DNA of 5,361 bases from an uncultured Chloroflexota bacterium (GTDB lineage: Bacteria; Chloroflexota; Anaerolineae; Anaerolineales; Villigracilaceae), in assembly GCA_903837815.1 (NCBI GenBank), contig CAILWD010000653.1, positions 1-5,361 of the forward strand. Direction: 5' to 3'. Below the pieces are notes generated by a model, which had not been told where the DNA came from, searched no databases, and saw nothing but the letters and a program-made list of their open reading frames with translations. Below are positions 5,120-5,361 of this stretch, one piece after another (position 1 is the first letter of the stretch; every line of letters starts with the position of its first letter). The translations under genes and the position numbers were made by a program.

Positions 5120-5361
5120 TTAACCTATTTTCTCAATCTTCCAATTCAGTCTCGGTCGCACGGGACCAACCCGCGGCTCACCCCATTGCGTGCCAGGCGC
5201 GCCAGAGATATCCACGTTGAAGGCGAGCGCGTTTTCGTATGCGAGGTGCAGCCAACGCTCTGCGCGCGCAGCGTCCGTTCGATAGAGTTCGACGAACTTG
5301 CTGCGGCTGTGCGCGTGCCGGCGGAACGCCGCAAGCACTTGGTCAAACGTGTACTGCGCAG
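5120..5361 (-). CDS. C-terminal end of an unrecognised protein, 5'-partial
   Basis: The last 79 residues of a minus-strand frame run in from the right edge and stop at TAA (5120-5122), immediately before the repeat-filled gap. The visible part has a helical-looking segment (TFDQVLAAFRRHAHSRSKF, then AERWLHLAYENALAF), followed by a Gly/Pro-rich tail (DISGAPGTQWGEPRVGPVRP) ending LNWKIEKIG. It reads as a plausible protein end, and it is co-oriented with the 538-aa gene downstream, so it probably belongs to the same cluster. I do not recognise the family. A loose resemblance of the A-x-x-x-H-x-x-S helix to PIG-L-type deacetylase C-termini is too weak to name it. The real start is outside the window; the GTG at 5338 is internal. 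Confidence -1.
   Translation of the reverse strand, partial: AQYTFDQVLAAFRRHAHSRSKFVELYRTDAARAERWLHLAYENALAFNVDISGAPGTQWGEPRVGPVRPRLNWKIEKIG

Noticed and set aside
1..5361. tRNA, rRNA, riboswitch or insertion-sequence transposase
   Set aside because: No cloverleaf, rRNA segment, known riboswitch core or transposase-like frame was seen on either strand.

Overview
The window holds one block of a surface-polysaccharide or glycoconjugate gene cluster. Base composition is moderate (a little above 50% GC by eye). Small tandem and palindromic repeats sit in almost every intergenic gap and inside several genes. The gene content and repeat texture would fit an environmental bacterium, possibly Chloroflexota/Anaerolineae. 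That placement is inference, because no marker gene is present.

Layout: (1) bases 1-1434, plus strand, hold the 3' part of a GT-B-like capsule/surface-polysaccharide biosynthesis protein whose start lies before the window. (2) Bases 1435-1499 hold a perfect 21-bp hairpin serving as a two-way terminator between convergent genes. (3) A minus-strand block is read from right to left. It contains the C-terminal end of an unrecognised protein (5361-5120), an 80-bp repeat-filled gap, a second GT-B-like protein of 538 residues (5039-3423), an 80-bp gap filled by a large mosaic palindrome, a class I SAM-dependent methyltransferase (3343-2522), and pseB, the inverting UDP-GlcNAc 4,6-dehydratase (2510-1500). 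The methyltransferase and pseB are 11 bp apart and almost certainly co-transcribed.

How the genes fit together: PseB makes the first intermediate of pseudaminic-acid-type sugars or related 4-keto-6-deoxy amino sugars. The methyltransferase may decorate a sugar or glycan. The two GT-B-like proteins, which are recognisable distant paralogs of each other, would act in assembly or transfer. The other pse genes are not in the window, so the final sugar cannot be named.

The most unusual feature is repeat invasion of coding sequence. A five-copy heptamer in the first GT-like gene, and a four-copy 7-8-mer and a palindromic motif in the second, are read in frame and add low-complexity peptides. One of these repeats shares an exact 16-base segment with the leader of its own gene 463 bp away. 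Other repeats supply the stop codon of the methyltransferase and may supply the end of pseB.
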